From Beijerinckia indica subsp. indica ATCC 9039 (GTDB taxonomy: Bacteria; Pseudomonadota; Alphaproteobacteria; Rhizobiales; Beijerinckiaceae): 64,000 nucleotides of DNA. Under the pieces are notes generated by a model. It searched no databases and was not told where the DNA came from. It saw only the letters and a program-made list of their open reading frames with translations. Of this stretch, positions 56,577 to 64,000 are shown one piece after another; the first letter of the stretch is position 1, and the number at the start of each line of letters is the position of its first letter. Where the stretch lies: assembly GCF_000019845.1 (NCBI RefSeq), contig NC_010581.1, positions 1,865,501 through 1,929,500 of the forward strand, written 5' to 3'. Position numbers and translations under genes: made by a program.

Positions 56577-57605
56577 TTACACCTCGATCGAATCCTCGTT
56601 GCGCTGGACATGATAACGCCGCAAGCCATCACGCAAGATCCGGTTGTCGCCGACGAGCACCGGGAGGCCGTGGACATCCTGGGTCAGATCGATATCGGGA
56701 TCGAAGCCGCTTTCAATCAGAATATCCTTGCGGCTGATATAGAAACGGTTCTTCTTCGGCCCATGAAATCCATGCAGCACTGTGCCAGAAACGCAGCCGA
56801 TATCCTGTTTGACAGAGAGCTCACACCGCCGGGCAAATTCCCGCAAGCGTCGGATATAGCCTGCTGACAGCGGTGTGGCGCGTTGATCGTTCAATTCTTT
56901 CTCGGTGATACTGTCGAGCTTGCCACAAAAGCCGAGTGCCATGTGATAATCGGCGGAACCCGTCACCATCCAATCAATCAGACGGCCGATTCCGCGCAAA
57001 GCATCGCGGCGGATCGCCCAAGAATATCCATAGTGCTGTCGCCAATCCTTCTTGCCCTTCCCCGTCGTGAGCAAGGCACGCGATTGCCGCTTTTCCCCAT
57101 AGGCTTCTTCAGGCATATCGACATCGCCGGCAAGCCAGGCCGCGCAAAAACTGCGATCAATATCATGGCCCCATTCATTGGTAAGACATTCACCATTGGG
57201 GCCAAGATCCATTGAATGCGACCAGGTTTGCCCGACACGATAATGCTGCAACATATGCACGGTCTCGGAGGCCCAATCGGCGCGCACATGCCGGATATCG
57301 GCATCTTCCCAGCAAATATATTTCGCATCCTCCGGCAAATGGCCAATACCAAGATTGACGAGCCCTTCCTTCAGCCAAAGTTCTTGTTCCGGCCCTCCAC
57401 GGACTTGCACGATCTTGACATGGCGAAGCGTTGAATCATTGGGATCAAGTTCGTAGGCGCGCTCACCGAAAGCATGTTCGACGACCGTAAGTTGAACACC
57501 GGAATCGAGCATGTGCCCGATCCATTCGCGCAGCAGCCGGATACGGGACTGATACCGGCGCGCATTCGAATAAACACCTACGACATGAAGCAAATTGGAG
57601 TGCAT
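56577..57605 (-). CDS. GT-A-like glycosyltransferase-related protein, unassigned
   Basis: A 342-residue cytosolic protein that I can only place as GT-A-like. The centre reads WEDADIRHV, a DxD-type motif after a long beta/alpha region (LLHVVGVYSNARRYQSR, ...). SMDLGPNGECLTNEWG and HYGYSWAIRRDALRGIGRLIDW resemble segments of poorly characterised glycosyltransferase-like proteins, some of them in phages. No signal or membrane segment is seen. ATG 57605 gives a compact protein. The gene is isolated on the minus strand with non-coding gaps on both sides, which fits a laterally acquired gene. Confidence 0.7.
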   Translation of the reverse strand: MHSNLLHVVGVYSNARRYQSRIRLLREWIGHMLDSGVQLTVVEHAFGERAYELDPNDSTLRHVKIVQVRGGPEQELWLKEGLVNLGIGHLPEDAKYICWEDADIRHVRADWASETVHMLQHYRVGQTWSHSMDLGPNGECLTNEWGHDIDRSFCAAWLAGDVDMPEEAYGEKRQSRALLTTGKGKKDWRQHYGYSWAIRRDALRGIGRLIDWMVTGSADYHMALGFCGKLDSITEKELNDQRATPLSAGYIRRLREFARRCELSVKQDIGCVSGTVLHGFHGPKKNRFYISRKDILIESGFDPDIDLTQDVHGLPVLVGDNRILRDGLRRYHVQRNEDSIEV

Positions 57606-57915
57606 TGACAAAGATCCGGCGGTGGGAATGAAATTGTGGCGAGCAAGGCCTCTGCCTAGAAAAATCTCGACCTTTCGCCATCATAAGCGATGACACCACC
57701 GGCCAGAAAGGCGCTGGCGAGGTGGCCGCGCTACCGGAAATCAGGGATCAGACTGGACGCACTCTCTGATCGCATACGCCGTCTCGATCGAGATCGAGCC
57801 TCCCGAGGAGGAAAATGGCACGGGCTTCGCCTGGAGAGAAAGCCACAAGACCGGCCGCGTCGAAGCTCAGCCGATCGGCTATCACCTTTCCCTCTCATTG
57901 TACGCAAGGATCGCC
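57606..57915. other. Gap between the GT-like gene and a small gene
   Basis: 310 bases. Only an unsupported open frame crosses it. Promoters for the two divergent genes are expected. Nothing specific is seen. Confidence 0.4.
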
Positions 57916-58191
57916 ATGACCAAGAAGCGCACTTATCGCGACCCGAAGATCGTCGAGGACAATGATATTCCCTTGAGCGAAGCCAAGGCCCTCAGCACGC
58001 ATCCGGCTGTCCTCGCGGCCATCAATGCCGTCGCGACCGAAAGACGCCCTGCCCTGACGATCTGGAAAAGTCCCACTGGTACGGAATGCGACCATATCGT
58101 GATGGCGCTTGAAGAATATATCTATCTGGGTGATTTCGAAGCCACGGCGGATAATTGCTACGCCTGGGACGCGGATGAAATCCGTCTTTAG
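57916..58191 (+). CDS. Small conserved hypothetical protein
   Basis: A 91-residue soluble protein that starts at ATG 57916 with AAGGA nine bases upstream; an in-frame ATG at 57898 lacks such a site. Features are a basic start (MTKKRTYRDPK), a helical core ALSTHPAVLAAINAVATERRP, and an acidic end FEATADNCYAWDADEIRL. I do not recognise the family. It is followed by a long hairpin before minE. Confidence 0.65.
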   Translation: MTKKRTYRDPKIVEDNDIPLSEAKALSTHPAVLAAINAVATERRPALTIWKSPTGTECDHIVMALEEYIYLGDFEATADNCYAWDADEIRL

Positions 58192-58282
58192 AGCAATTTG
58201 AGCGAACTCCGTCTTCCCGGAGCTTAAAACTTAAAAAAGCGAACATTCTGGAACAGTGATGATCCAACACTATAAATGCTCA

Positions 58283-58321
58283 GAGCGCATACGCTACCCC
58301 ATGAGGGTGGTGTATGCGCTC
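58283..58321. terminator. Long hairpin between the small gene and minE
   Basis: A 17-bp stem (58283-58299 with 58305-58321, including two G-T pairs) with loop CATGA. It lies 92 bases after the upstream stop and 48 before the minE end, between convergent genes. The T-run is weak, so it may instead be an RNA stability element. Confidence 0.6.
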
Positions 58322-58368
58322 CGCTTCATCAGAAAATGATCTCAAGAGCCAAGCGATACGAGTGACGA

Positions 58369-58653
58369 TCAAGCCGCTTCGACCACCTTTTTGCCGGCAC
58401 GAGCGGTGGCGGAAGTCGGCACCTCGACCTCGACTTCCAGCGTCGAAACGGTGTCGCCTCGCTCCATTTTCACATTAACCTTTTCCGGTTCCATCGTGAC
58501 ATGTTTCGCGATGACTGCGAGGATTTCCTCCCGCAGGATCGCGATCAGATCGGAACGGCCAATGACCGCGCGCTCATGGGCGAGCAGGATTTGCAGCCGC
58601 TCACGGGCGACGGGCGCCGACGTTGGGCGCCTGAAGAAATCGAACAGACTCAT
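58369..58653 (-). CDS. minE: Cell division topological specificity factor MinE
   Basis: A 94-residue protein that drives MinD off the membrane and sets the Min oscillation. The N-terminal [27 protein letters not shown] (MinD-binding helix and membrane target) and the C-terminal dimerisation strand region ([32 protein letters not shown]) are complete. Its start overlaps the end of minD by four bases, so it is translationally coupled. minC lies upstream in the same operon. Confidence 0.96.
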   Translation of the reverse strand: MSLFDFFRRPTSAPVARERLQILLAHERAVIGRSDLIAILREEILAVIAKHVTMEPEKVNVKMERGDTVSTLEVEVEVPTSATARAGKKVVEAA

Positions 58654-59468
58654 GCGGCCCTCCGTCCGAACAGCTTGCCGAGGAGGCTGCCCTTTTTATC
58701 ACGGGGCACCGACATGGTGACCATCTCTCCGGTCAAGCGCCGCGCCGCGTCCTGATAGGCCCGCGAGGGGGCGCAACCGGGATTGTTGAGCGTGACCGGC
58801 GCGCCAACATTGGACGCCCGCAGAACCTCCTCGCTTTCGGGAATAATGCCGAGCAGCGGGATGGAAAGGATTTCGAGAACATCCTCGACAGCCAGCATTT
58901 CGCGACGCTCTGCCCGCATGGCGTCATAACGGGTCAAGAGGAGATGCTTTTCAAGCGGCTCGCCCTTTTCGGCCTTGAGCGTTTTTGAATCGAGCAATCC
59001 GATGATCCGGTCGGAATCGCGAACGGAAGAGACTTCGGGATTGGCGACGACCACGGCGAGATCGGCGTAACGCATGGCGAGGGTCGCCCCGCGTTCGATC
59101 CCGGCGGGGCTATCGCAGACCACCCAGTCGAACTTTTCCTTCAACTCGGCGATGACCCGGCCAACCCCCTCTTCCGTCAAGGCTTCCTTGTCGCGTGTCT
59201 GCGAAGCCGGAAGCAACGAAAGATTATCCAACCTCTTGTCGCGGATCAGGGCTTGAGCGAGCTTGGCCTCGCCCTGCACGACATTGATGAGATCGAAGAC
59301 CACGCGGCGCTCAGCGCCCATCACCAGATCAAGATTACGCAATCCGACGTCGAAATCGACGACGACCACCCTTTGACCCATTTGCGCGAGCGCTGTGCCC
59401 AGGGCCGCGCTCGACGTCGTTTTGCCTACTCCGCCCTTGCCGGACGTCACGACCAAAACCTTGGCCAT
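58650..59468 (-). CDS. minD: Septum site-determining ATPase MinD
   Basis: ParA-type membrane-associated ATPase of 272 residues. The deviant Walker A KGGVGKTT follows [10 protein letters not shown], switch region [15 protein letters not shown], and Walker B-like [11 protein letters not shown]. The membrane-targeting amphipathic helix [11 protein letters not shown] closes the protein. ATG 59468 has GGGAGG five bases upstream; the longer frame adds an unrelated 18 residues. It overlaps minE and follows minC by 109 bases. Confidence 0.97.
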   Translation of the reverse strand: MAKVLVVTSGKGGVGKTTSSAALGTALAQMGQRVVVVDFDVGLRNLDLVMGAERRVVFDLINVVQGEAKLAQALIRDKRLDNLSLLPASQTRDKEALTEEGVGRVIAELKEKFDWVVCDSPAGIERGATLAMRYADLAVVVANPEVSSVRDSDRIIGLLDSKTLKAEKGEPLEKHLLLTRYDAMRAERREMLAVEDVLEILSIPLLGIIPESEEVLRASNVGAPVTLNNPGCAPSRAYQDAARRLTGEMVTMSVPRDKKGSLLGKLFGRRAA

Positions 59469-59577
59469 TCTGGCCTCCCCTAGAGCCACTTTCAGAAAGT
59501 CACAGGACTTGCTGAAAACCACACGTTAAAATCAAGAGAAGCGGACCTTCCTGACGCCGGCCGTCCTCGCAAACACA

Positions 59578-60312
59578 TCAATCCTGGATGGACACCATCA
59601 ATCGATCCCCTTCGAGCCAAACCTGGACAGGACGCCCCAGCAAATGCGGCTCGACGGTGTCAGCGGTCATGTAATAGCCGTCGATCGACAACAGCTCCGC
59701 CTCGAATTTCCGGCAAAAGATTCTGGCCTTGCGCCCTTGCGCGCCCGCTATCGCGCGCCCCCGCAAGGCGCCGTAAATATGGATCGAACCGCCGGCGATG
59801 ATTTCCGCACCCGAGGCAACCGAGCCGACGACGATCACATCGCCCTCAAGATGCATGATGCTTTGACCGGAGCGTACCGGTGTCTCGATCAGCAAAGCAC
59901 CCGCAGATTCGACATCATGCGCGTCGCCTTCTTGGATCTGGCTATTGATTTTGCCGGAAGCCTGCGCTTCCTCGCCGGCGAAGAGATCGATGACATTCTC
60001 GCGCCGGCCGCCGCGCAGAACCGGCGGCATTTGCAGGTCATGGCCCGAAAGATCGGCCCCTTCGAGGCCCATGATGCGAATGCCCCGGGCACTGAATTCC
60101 TGCAAAAGATCAGCAAGGGCGGATCGGCTCAGGCTCAAATTCGAGACATCGAGAACCACCGGCCGGCCCTGAAAGAAACCAGGCGAACGCTGAATCCATT
60201 CATCAAGATCGGTGAACCAAGCCGCGACCGGGACCTCCGGCGCCAACACCATGGCGTGGAAGGAACGGCCACGAAAACGAAGGGAAGGACGGGAGCGAAC
60301 CGCAGCTGTCAC
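59578..60312 (-). CDS. minC: Septum site-determining protein MinC
   Basis: FtsZ inhibitor of 244 residues. It has the MinC N-domain (residues 1-115, [21 protein letters not shown]) and, after a linker, the C-terminal beta-helix domain ([42 protein letters not shown]) with the conserved MinD-binding RGRA. GTG 60312 has GAGAGG eight bases upstream. Heads the minC-minD-minE operon. Confidence 0.95.
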
Positions 60313-60488
60313 GAAGGGCGCCTCTCAGAATCTGTCCCTTCATCTAAGCAAGCTGTGGTTAATTTAGCGTTAAGAAATCTTTACGCTTCGTTATACCAGC
60401 GATCATCGAGATGACCGCTGAACCAATGATCAACATCCCTCATTCAAGGGATAATCGTGCCGCCGGCGCTATTTTCCCTCACCAGCTA

Positions 60489-61001
60489 TCAGCCGTGCCC
60501 CAAATAGCCACCATTCTGATAGATCAGCGGTGCCACATCGCCTGTCGTGAGGATCGATTCGACCTTGCCAATGACGATCGTATGCGTGCCATAATCGAAC
60601 AGACCATCAACGGTGCAGAACAGATTGGCTTGGGCATCGACGAGAAAAGGCACGCTATGCTCGTTATCCTGCCAGCTCCCAAAAGCGAATTTATCATCGC
60701 ATTTGAGAAAACCGCCGAAGGCATTCGAAATATCGACATGCTGGTGATGCAGGAGATTGACACAGAAGGGCGTGCCCAACTGAAGGATGGAATGGACACT
60801 TGTCGTGCGATTGACGCATACGAGAACAGCCGGGGGCTGCGTTGTCACTGATGTCACCGCCGTCGCGGTAATGCCGAAACGTTCCTTGTCCTTGCTGGTC
60901 GTTACGACGGTAACACTGGCGGCGAGCCGCCGCATCGCATTCTTGAAAGCGGCAACAAGGTCTGGAGCGGCGGAAGCCGGAAGCGTTTCTGCGGTTGTCA
61001 T
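60489..61001 (-). CDS. Flavin reductase-like FMN-binding split-barrel protein
   Basis: A 170-residue member of the flavin reductase domain family (NADH:FMN oxidoreductase type). Its pattern is AFKNAMRRLAASVTVVTTS, FGITATAVTSVTTQPPAVLVCVNRTTS, FCVNLLHHQHVDIS, and a C-terminal HTIVIGKVE. Such proteins supply reduced flavin to monooxygenases. No monooxygenase gene is adjacent, so the partner is unknown. The starting ATG is at 61001, with GAGGGATT eleven bases upstream. Conserved aromatic and basic residues look intact. Confidence 0.9.
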   Translation of the reverse strand: MTTAETLPASAAPDLVAAFKNAMRRLAASVTVVTTSKDKERFGITATAVTSVTTQPPAVLVCVNRTTSVHSILQLGTPFCVNLLHHQHVDISNAFGGFLKCDDKFAFGSWQDNEHSVPFLVDAQANLFCTVDGLFDYGTHTIVIGKVESILTTGDVAPLIYQNGGYLGHG

Positions 61002-61295
61002 AATCCCTCACGCGTTGAAGCATCTGATCCCGACTGGAGCACCCCTTGGGATCGATTGATCGGTTTACAAAAGCCTCGAAGGTCGCTTTGATCCTGATCA
61101 GAAGTCTGGTCTCAGATCATGTCATGCGCGGCGGAAACCGGGCCGGCGAACGAGCGCCTGATCATAAGATCTCGCCCCGCTCGGACCAAGCCAGATTTTT
61201 GCTCCACGCCGTTGAGCGTTTCTGCACGATTCCCGTTCCGATGTCCTGCCAGTCCCTCTCGATGAGAGTGGGCCAGCTGGACCTGAGGCTGTGCC

Positions 61296-62480
61296 TCAGG
61301 ACAAGGCCTCCGGATCGAGACCTCCGGCATTCTCGGCATTGCGTTCGAGTTCATGGGCGATGCCGAGCGTCGCCAAGGCTGCCACCACCAAGCCGACGGA
61401 AAGCCAGGGCAAATGTCCATAGCTCATGCCCGAGGCCAAGGCCGCGCCACCCAGCCAAGCCCCGGCGCCATTGCCAAAATTATAGGAACTGTGAATCAAT
61501 GAGGCTCCAATATTGGGTGCCTCGCTTGCCTTGTCGATAACCCGCGCCTGCATGCCAGGGCCATTCGCGAAACTGACGAAACCCAGCAGAAAAATGGTCA
61601 GATAGGTGGACGGGATAGAAGTAGCAGAAAACGCGAAGACCGCATAAAGGGCACCGAGTACGACAAATGTCCCGACGATCGTCGTCATTTGGCGCCAATC
61701 CGCCAGCCGGCCACCGACAAAAATGCCGAAAAAGGTTCCACCACCAAAGAGCAGAAGCGCGCTCGAAATCTGGGTTTCATCCATGCCCGTCACGGTGGCG
61801 AGCAGAGGCGAAATATAGGTCAAGACACAGAACAGGCTCGCGGCGATAAAGACACTGGCTAAAAGTGTCAGCAGGACCTGCGGCCGGCGCAAGACGATCA
61901 ATTCATCGACCAAACGGCCAGCCGCTCTCTCCTGACCTTTCCTCGGCAACAGAATGGCCAAGGCAATGCCGGCCACACCAAGGAAAGGAATAATCGCCCA
62001 GAATGTCGCACGCCAACCTTGTGCGAGGCCGATCATCGTGCCGACCGGGACACCAATAATATTGGCCAATGTCATTCCTGAAAACATCAAGGCGATCGCC
62101 TGACTGCGGCGATGGGGCGGAACCAAGCTCGCGGCGACGACGACGCCATTTCCGTAAAAGGCCGCATGGGCGAGAGCCGTGAAGATCCGCGCTATCAAGA
62201 GAAGAGAAAATTGCGGCGCCAGGGCACAAAAAAGATTGCCGAGGAGAAACAGGCAGAGAAGCCCGAGCAAGGCGGTTTTTTGCGGCAGACGAGCCGCCAG
62301 CAGAGCAACGACCGGCCCCGCGAATGTCACCGTCAGGGCATAGGCAGTCACCAGGAGACCGGCTTGCGGAATCGTCACCGTGAGATCACGGGCGATTTCC
62401 GGCAAGATGCCCATGATGACGAATTCACTCGTCCCAATACCAAAGGAAGCCAAGGCCAGCGCGAAAAGAGCGAGGGGCAT
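61296..62480 (-). CDS. MFS transporter (DHA1/arabinose-efflux type)
   Basis: Inner-membrane exporter of about 394 residues with 12 helices. The start LALFALALASFGIGTSEFVIMGILPEIA is typical of the DHA1 (AraJ/Bcr-like) group. The motif A-type region is GRLADWRQMTTIVGTF, and helices repeat in halves. ATG 62480 is the natural start, though no strong ribosome site is visible; the frame extends to GTG 62510. Substrates may be sugars or drugs; none can be named. A 290-base gap separates it from the flavin reductase gene. Confidence 0.9.
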   Translation of the reverse strand: MPLALFALALASFGIGTSEFVIMGILPEIARDLTVTIPQAGLLVTAYALTVTFAGPVVALLAARLPQKTALLGLLCLFLLGNLFCALAPQFSLLLIARIFTALAHAAFYGNGVVVAASLVPPHRRSQAIALMFSGMTLANIIGVPVGTMIGLAQGWRATFWAIIPFLGVAGIALAILLPRKGQERAAGRLVDELIVLRRPQVLLTLLASVFIAASLFCVLTYISPLLATVTGMDETQISSALLLFGGGTFFGIFVGGRLADWRQMTTIVGTFVVLGALYAVFAFSATSIPSTYLTIFLLGFVSFANGPGMQARVIDKASEAPNIGASLIHSSYNFGNGAGAWLGGAALASGMSYGHLPWLSVGLVVAALATLGIAHELERNAENAGGLDPEALS

Positions 62481-62600
62481 GTATAATCTCAAGGAAGGGT
62501 GGCACGACACGGCACCAGACCGAGGTTCGGGAGCGGATCCGATGCATCTTCAGGTCAATGTGTTCCTTATGCATTTTTGACACAAAGTTTCCAACCGAAA

Positions 62601-62628
62601 ACAAAAGCCCTGGGCGGACCAGGGCTTT
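62601..62628 (-). terminator. Intrinsic terminator after the DUF1476 gene
   Basis: A 10-bp stem AAAGCCCTGG/CCAGGGCTTT with a five-base loop is followed on the minus strand by TGTTTTC. It lies 48 bases past the DUF1476 stop. Confidence 0.88.
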
Positions 62629-62675
62629 GTTATCCTACGGATTCAAACTCGATTCTTCGTGTTTACAAGAAATGA

Positions 62676-62960
62676 TCACGACAAATTGAGTTGAGAGATC
62701 AAATCCTGTTTATCGGCGATGACATGAGCCTTTTTGATATCGTCCCATGCCTTTTCGATCAGGCTCGTGTCGTTTTCCAGGACACCATAAGCGACCATAT
62801 CGTCGACATAGATCGCCTGCTCCTTCTCGGACAAGGCGAGCTTCTTGCCGACCCATTGAGCAAAGCGCCGATTCCGTAGCGTCCTTGCGCGAAATAGCTC
62901 ATCTTGTTGGTTTACGAAGAGGCGTTCGTAGGCTTTTTCACGATCCTCAAACATGGACAT
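62676..62960 (-). CDS. ATPase inhibitor zeta subunit (DUF1476)
   Basis: A 94-residue protein of the DUF1476 family, the zeta subunit that inhibits F1-ATPase hydrolysis in alphaproteobacteria such as Paracoccus. The pattern is FEDREKAYERLFVNQQDELFRARTLRNRRFAQWVGKKL and DISQ-type ends, LSEKEQAIYVDDMVAYG. ATG 62960 has GGGAG eight bases upstream; the frame runs 12 codons further. It ends at a strong terminator. It marks the alphaproteobacterial origin. Confidence 0.93.
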   Translation of the reverse strand: MSMFEDREKAYERLFVNQQDELFRARTLRNRRFAQWVGKKLALSEKEQAIYVDDMVAYGVLENDTSLIEKAWDDIKKAHVIADKQDLISQLNLS

Positions 62961-63158
62961 TTCATTTGCTCCCTTATCGGCTGAAGGGAGTTTCATGACG
63001 CGGCCACACCAAGCCCGAAATCAAGCCTCGAAAAGGGTTCACGAGATCGATCCATGGCTTGCCATGGGAAACACGTCCTCCTTGCAGCCTTTGGCATAAA
63101 ACGACAGCGAGACGGAAAAGTTGCAATTCGTCCGGCCAAGCAAGGGGTTGAGCATTTC

Positions 63159-63371
63159 TTAAATCTGCACGCGCCGCTGAGACGGTGGGCTGCCGTGTTT
63201 GCGCAAATGACGAGCCGCTTGTTCCGCCGCGATGGGGTCGAGAAAACGGCATCCTTCCAGCGCGTTGAATTCACGGGTCGCCGCAAAGAAATTGAAAGTC
63301 TTGTCTTGCCGGTCGCGCGCGACGATACCTACTGTGCTCCCCGCGATTTGAATAGCATAAGCGTCCGACAT
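63159..63371 (-). CDS. Small hypothetical protein (70 residues)
   Basis: A short gene with a good GAGGAGG site four bases before ATG 63371. The protein begins SDAYAIQIAGSTVGIVARDR, then FNFFAATREFNALEGCRFLDP and AAEQAARHLRKH. It recalls small conserved proteins seen in methylobacteria, rhizobia and relatives, whose role is unknown. It has no signal or membrane segment. A CTCTTGAC-containing promoter-like stretch lies at 63472-63515, resembling but not equal to the sbp/pseudo-ATPase promoters. Confidence 0.72.
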   Translation of the reverse strand: MSDAYAIQIAGSTVGIVARDRQDKTFNFFAATREFNALEGCRFLDPIAAEQAARHLRKHGSPPSQRRVQI

Positions 63372-63471
63372 GAAACCTCCTCTAGAATCAAGACCGTCGG
63401 ATGGACGAAGCCATGCGGTACGGTAATGCCTCTCTGTGACAGTTTTCGAGGGACCCGGGCGGATCCTTTAA

Positions 63472-63515
63472 TTTCATAAAGTCTATAATTTTTGTATATT
63501 ATAGTCAAGAGGCTC
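63472..63515 (-). promoter_or_regulatory. Promoter-like sequence related to the sbp promoter
   Basis: On the minus strand CCTCTTGACT is followed by an AT-rich spacer and ATTATAGACTTTATG. It shares CTCTTGAC and the AT-rich downstream part with the two oxyanion-gene promoters at 45013 and 48075. The -10 block differs, so common regulation is only a possibility. Confidence 0.4.
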
Positions 63516-63568
63516 CTCAATATGCCAATCCAAGAGAGACGACCGTGACATTGAACCAGAAAACGAAA

Positions 63569-63602
63569 AGGCCTCGCCAATGGACATCCATCGGCAAGGC
63601 CT
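63569..63602 (-). terminator. Terminator of the prs transcript
   Basis: The stem AGGCCTTGCCGATGG pairs with CCATTGGCGAGGCCT on the minus strand with two mismatches and a four-base loop, then TTTTCGTTTTC. It lies about 100 bases past the prs stop. Confidence 0.8.
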
Positions 63603-63699
63603 GAAAAACGAAGCGGCGTTACAGCATCAAACCAAAAGGAGACGTCTCTCCAGGGAGAAATTTGACGCAGGATTTTCGGTTAAATGGGGGACGGCCGCG

Positions 63700-64000
63700 T
63701 TAGTCGAAAAGGCTCGAAACGCTCTCTTCCTTGGAAGTCCGGCCGATCGCTTCGCCGATCAGGGGCGCAATGGACACAACCCTGATATTTTTTGCGACGC
63801 GCACTGCCTCCGTCGCCAGGATCGTGTCCGTCACCACCAGTTCCTTGAGAGACGAGGCCGCGATACGCGCGACAGCGCCTCCGGACAGAACGCCATGGGT
63901 GATATAGGCATAGACTTCCTTGGCGCCATTCTTCAGGAGAGCTTCCGCAGCATTGCAGAGGGTGCCGCCGGAATCGACGATATCATCAACGAGAATGCAG
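63700..64000 (-). CDS. prs: Ribose-phosphate pyrophosphokinase, 3' part only
   Basis: The C-terminal 99 residues of PRPP synthetase, cut off by the window edge. PRPP feeds nucleotide, histidine and tryptophan synthesis. The PRPP-binding loop [10 protein letters not shown] is at the left end of the protein, followed by [21 protein letters not shown] and [16 protein letters not shown], ending SVSSLFD with a TAA stop. The complete enzyme should be about 310 residues. A terminator is seen about 100 bases downstream. Confidence 0.96.
   Translation of the reverse strand, partial: CILVDDIVDSGGTLCNAAEALLKNGAKEVYAYITHGVLSGGAVARIAASSLKELVVTDTILATEAVRVAKNIRVVSIAPLIGEAIGRTSKEESVSSLFD

Noticed and set aside
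1..64000. CRISPR arrays, insertion sequences, prophage
   Set aside because: No regularly spaced repeats, transposase, integrase or phage structural genes were seen in the window.

Overview
The window looks like a chromosomal segment of an alphaproteobacterium of the order Hyphomicrobiales (Rhizobiales), most plausibly the Beijerinckiaceae. The evidence is the gene content: minCDE, a clpS-clpA / phasin / SPOR-type D,D-carboxypeptidase neighbourhood, an F1-ATPase zeta-type (DUF1476) inhibitor, DUF1491, psd-pssA, formate-tetrahydrofolate ligase, and a molybdenum storage protein gene pair. The storage protein is best known from nitrogen fixers such as Azotobacter. No rRNA, CRISPR array, transposase, integrase or prophage was seen. 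Genus-level assignment is inference.

Layout. 1-12.3 kb: glycosyltransferase, murJ, a MntA/HepT-type toxin-antitoxin pair, fhs, an M20 dipeptidase, DUF1491, a lipoprotein alpha/beta hydrolase, a pyroglutamyl-peptidase-like gene, a secreted SRPBCC protein and an aminotransferase. 12.3-19.9 kb: a DsbA-like oxidoreductase, an unrecognised 245-residue protein, an amino-acid permease, an FAD amine oxidase, a FemAB-like acyltransferase and hinT. 20-26 kb: clpA/clpS, a phasin and a D,D-carboxypeptidase. 26.4-33.2 kb: housekeeping genes (membrane J-protein, GST, YdcF, yacG, maf, infA, O-methyltransferase, pssA, psd). 33.8-40 kb is looser and more accessory: tRNA-Val(CAC), a RelE/XRE toxin-antitoxin pair whose toxin end looks frameshifted, an outer-membrane protein, a permease, a small membrane protein and a DnaJ protein.

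40.6-56.1 kb is the most interesting part. It holds exoD and a coupled small gene, a SulP anion permease, an orphan sulfate-type periplasmic binding protein, a first P1B-ATPase-like protein with destroyed catalytic motifs, an OsmC protein, mosB-mosA, and a second, collinear paralogue of the dead ATPase on the other side of the mos genes. RNase T2, a decayed LysR fragment and two tandem HdeB-like periplasmic proteins follow. The binding-protein gene and the first pseudo-ATPase share an almost identical bipartite promoter/operator sequence, which ties the pseudo-ATPase to oxyanion (sulfate/molybdate) uptake. I propose an oxyanion uptake and storage island in which two non-catalytic P-type-ATPase-like membrane proteins accompany a SulP carrier, a binding protein and the Mo storage protein.

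56.5-64 kb returns to core genes: a GT-A-like unknown, minE-minD-minC, a flavin reductase, an MFS exporter, the DUF1476 ATPase inhibitor, a small unknown gene and the 3' end of prs, which runs off the window edge. Gene starts were chosen from Shine-Dalgarno spacing and family lengths. No database search was possible, so family names rest on recognised motifs.
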